This document shows positions 62,751-63,305 of a stretch of 63,305 nucleotides of DNA, one piece after another. The notes under the pieces are model-generated. The model searched no databases. It saw only the letters and a program-made list of their open reading frames with translations, and had not been told where the DNA came from. The DNA is taken from the NCBI GenBank assembly GCA_004028745.1, contig RAZP01000005.1:1-63305 (forward strand), read 5' to 3'. Each line of letters begins with the position of its first letter. Position 1 is the first letter of the stretch. This DNA comes from Prosthecochloris sp. (GTDB lineage Bacteria; Bacteroidota; Chlorobiia; Chlorobiales; Chlorobiaceae). Made by a program: the position numbers and the translations under genes.

Positions 62751-63167
62751 ATGAGCGTTCAAAAACTTGACAGGAATTTTTTTCAGCGTTTGTTCGGCAT
62801 CTGCGTCACGCGTAAGCCGTCACACCAGGATGCCTGGAAAATAGCTGAAGGAAAGGTAGCGGTTGATCTCAACTCCATGCCTGAACTGAAGGACAAAGGT
62901 TCTGCGGTACGTATTGAAAGTAAGAATCTTGAAGAGCCGGTACTGCTTGTACATGGCGACGACGGTGCGTATCATGCATTCAAGAACCGCTGCACTCATG
63001 GCAAACGGGCGCTTGATCCCGTTCCGGGAACAAGCACAATTCAATGCTGCAGTGTAGGAACCTCGACGTTCAACTATGACGGATCCCTGATCGAAGGACC
63101 CGCAAAAGGGCCTTTGACGGTTTACAGGGTTGACCATGCAGACGAGAACCTGACTATTACACTGTAG
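62751..63167 (+). CDS. Rieske-like [2Fe-2S] protein with altered ligand set
   Basis: 138 residues. Box 1 is intact, CTHGKR near residues 83-88, but box 2 reads CCSVGTSTF where C-P-x-H-G-x-x-F is usual. The second histidine is therefore replaced (Val), with an extra adjacent Cys. The rest of the fold (VHGDDGAYHAFKNR, STFNYDGSLIEGPAKGPLTVY) is normal. It may hold a cluster with different ligands; I recall similar CCSVG boxes in relatives, so an error is less likely than a real subfamily. Confidence 0.78.
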   Translation: MSVQKLDRNFFQRLFGICVTRKPSHQDAWKIAEGKVAVDLNSMPELKDKGSAVRIESKNLEEPVLLVHGDDGAYHAFKNRCTHGKRALDPVPGTSTIQCCSVGTSTFNYDGSLIEGPAKGPLTVYRVDHADENLTITL

Positions 63168-63174
63168 CCGGTCG

Positions 63175-63305
63175 ATGTTCCGGAAAATTGTTTCTGGCGG
63201 ACAGACCGGGGTTGACCGGGCGGCTCTTGACTTTGCGCTTGCCAGCGGCATTGTACATGGAGGCTGGTGCCCAAAAGGAAGAAGAGCCGAGGATGGAAAA
63301 TTGCC
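63175..63305 (+). CDS. Putative molybdenum-carrier-type protein (3' partial)
   Basis: The first 43 residues are present: IVSGGQTGVDRAALDFALAS and HGGWCPKGRRAEDG, both typical of the family annotated as putative molybdenum carrier (a Rossmann/YpsA-related nucleotide-binding fold). The gene runs off the window end. Confidence 0.8.
   Translation, partial: MFRKIVSGGQTGVDRAALDFALASGIVHGGWCPKGRRAEDGKL

Overview
The window looks like a piece of a green sulfur bacterium chromosome (Chlorobiaceae, Chlorobium/Prosthecochloris-like). The best taxonomic clues are two small 2[4Fe-4S] ferredoxins of the Chlorobium type (58167-58612), the feo operon, a Rieske-like protein with a divergent second ligand box, and general codon and spacing style. 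This is inference from protein character, not a database match. Nearly every gene concerns acquisition, sensing, export or storage of iron and other metals.

Layout. 1-7057: end of an ABC permease/M1-peptidase-like protein, a leucine-carboxyl-methyltransferase-type (LCM-type) enzyme, an AraC regulator and a TonB-dependent receptor. 7058-11430: a repeat-rich spacer, feoAB, a secreted alpha/beta hydrolase and a decayed ABC exporter end. 11652-16158: a second LCM-type methyltransferase and a heterodimeric ABC exporter pair of the IrtAB/YbtPQ type. 16244-18770: a probable foreign segment (NTF2-like protein, HxlR regulator, candidate attC site) followed by a metal-sensing repressor and a NicO/RcnA-type exporter. 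19407-33262: a thiotemplate biosynthesis operon (NRPS with a fatty-acyl-AMP-ligase-like loading module, two saccharopine-dehydrogenase-like enzymes, an ATC-hydrolase-like protein, a PP-loop/carrier/thioesterase fusion, a membrane methyltransferase, a hydrolase and a phosphopantetheinyl transferase). 33630-41931: the matching uptake and export genes (TonB receptor, PepSY membrane protein, two ABC exporters, a third LCM-type methyltransferase, another methyltransferase). 41932-42970: a long spacer with a cobalamin riboswitch. 43028-54053: a second, NRPS-independent cluster (GHMP kinase, PLP synthase, ATP-grasp ligase, DUF364-like protein, MFS exporter, ABC-2 transporter, TonB receptor). 54271-58075: MarR gene, scar of a deleted RND operon, repeats, an O-methyltransferase, a DtxR-type regulator, a DUF3793 protein. 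58167-63305: ferredoxins, feoA-feoA-feoB-feoC, a ferritin-like protein, a Rieske-like protein and the start of a putative molybdenum-carrier gene.

The main find is regulatory. A long AT-rich inverted repeat (half-site TTATTTTTATTTTG, perfect at 19033-19061) occurs at least eight times, almost always before iron/metallophore genes and usually with a -35-like TTGTCT/TTGACA in its centre and a -10 about 15-17 bp further on. This looks like the operator of an iron-dependent repressor, possibly the DtxR-type protein at 56787, whose own gene carries a copy. At three copies a strong intrinsic terminator follows about 65-72 bp later, before the next gene, so short iron-repressed RNAs or attenuated leaders are expected. 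Two biosynthetic systems (19407-41931 and 43028-54053) look like undescribed metallophore pathways. Functions are inferred from motifs; no search was run.
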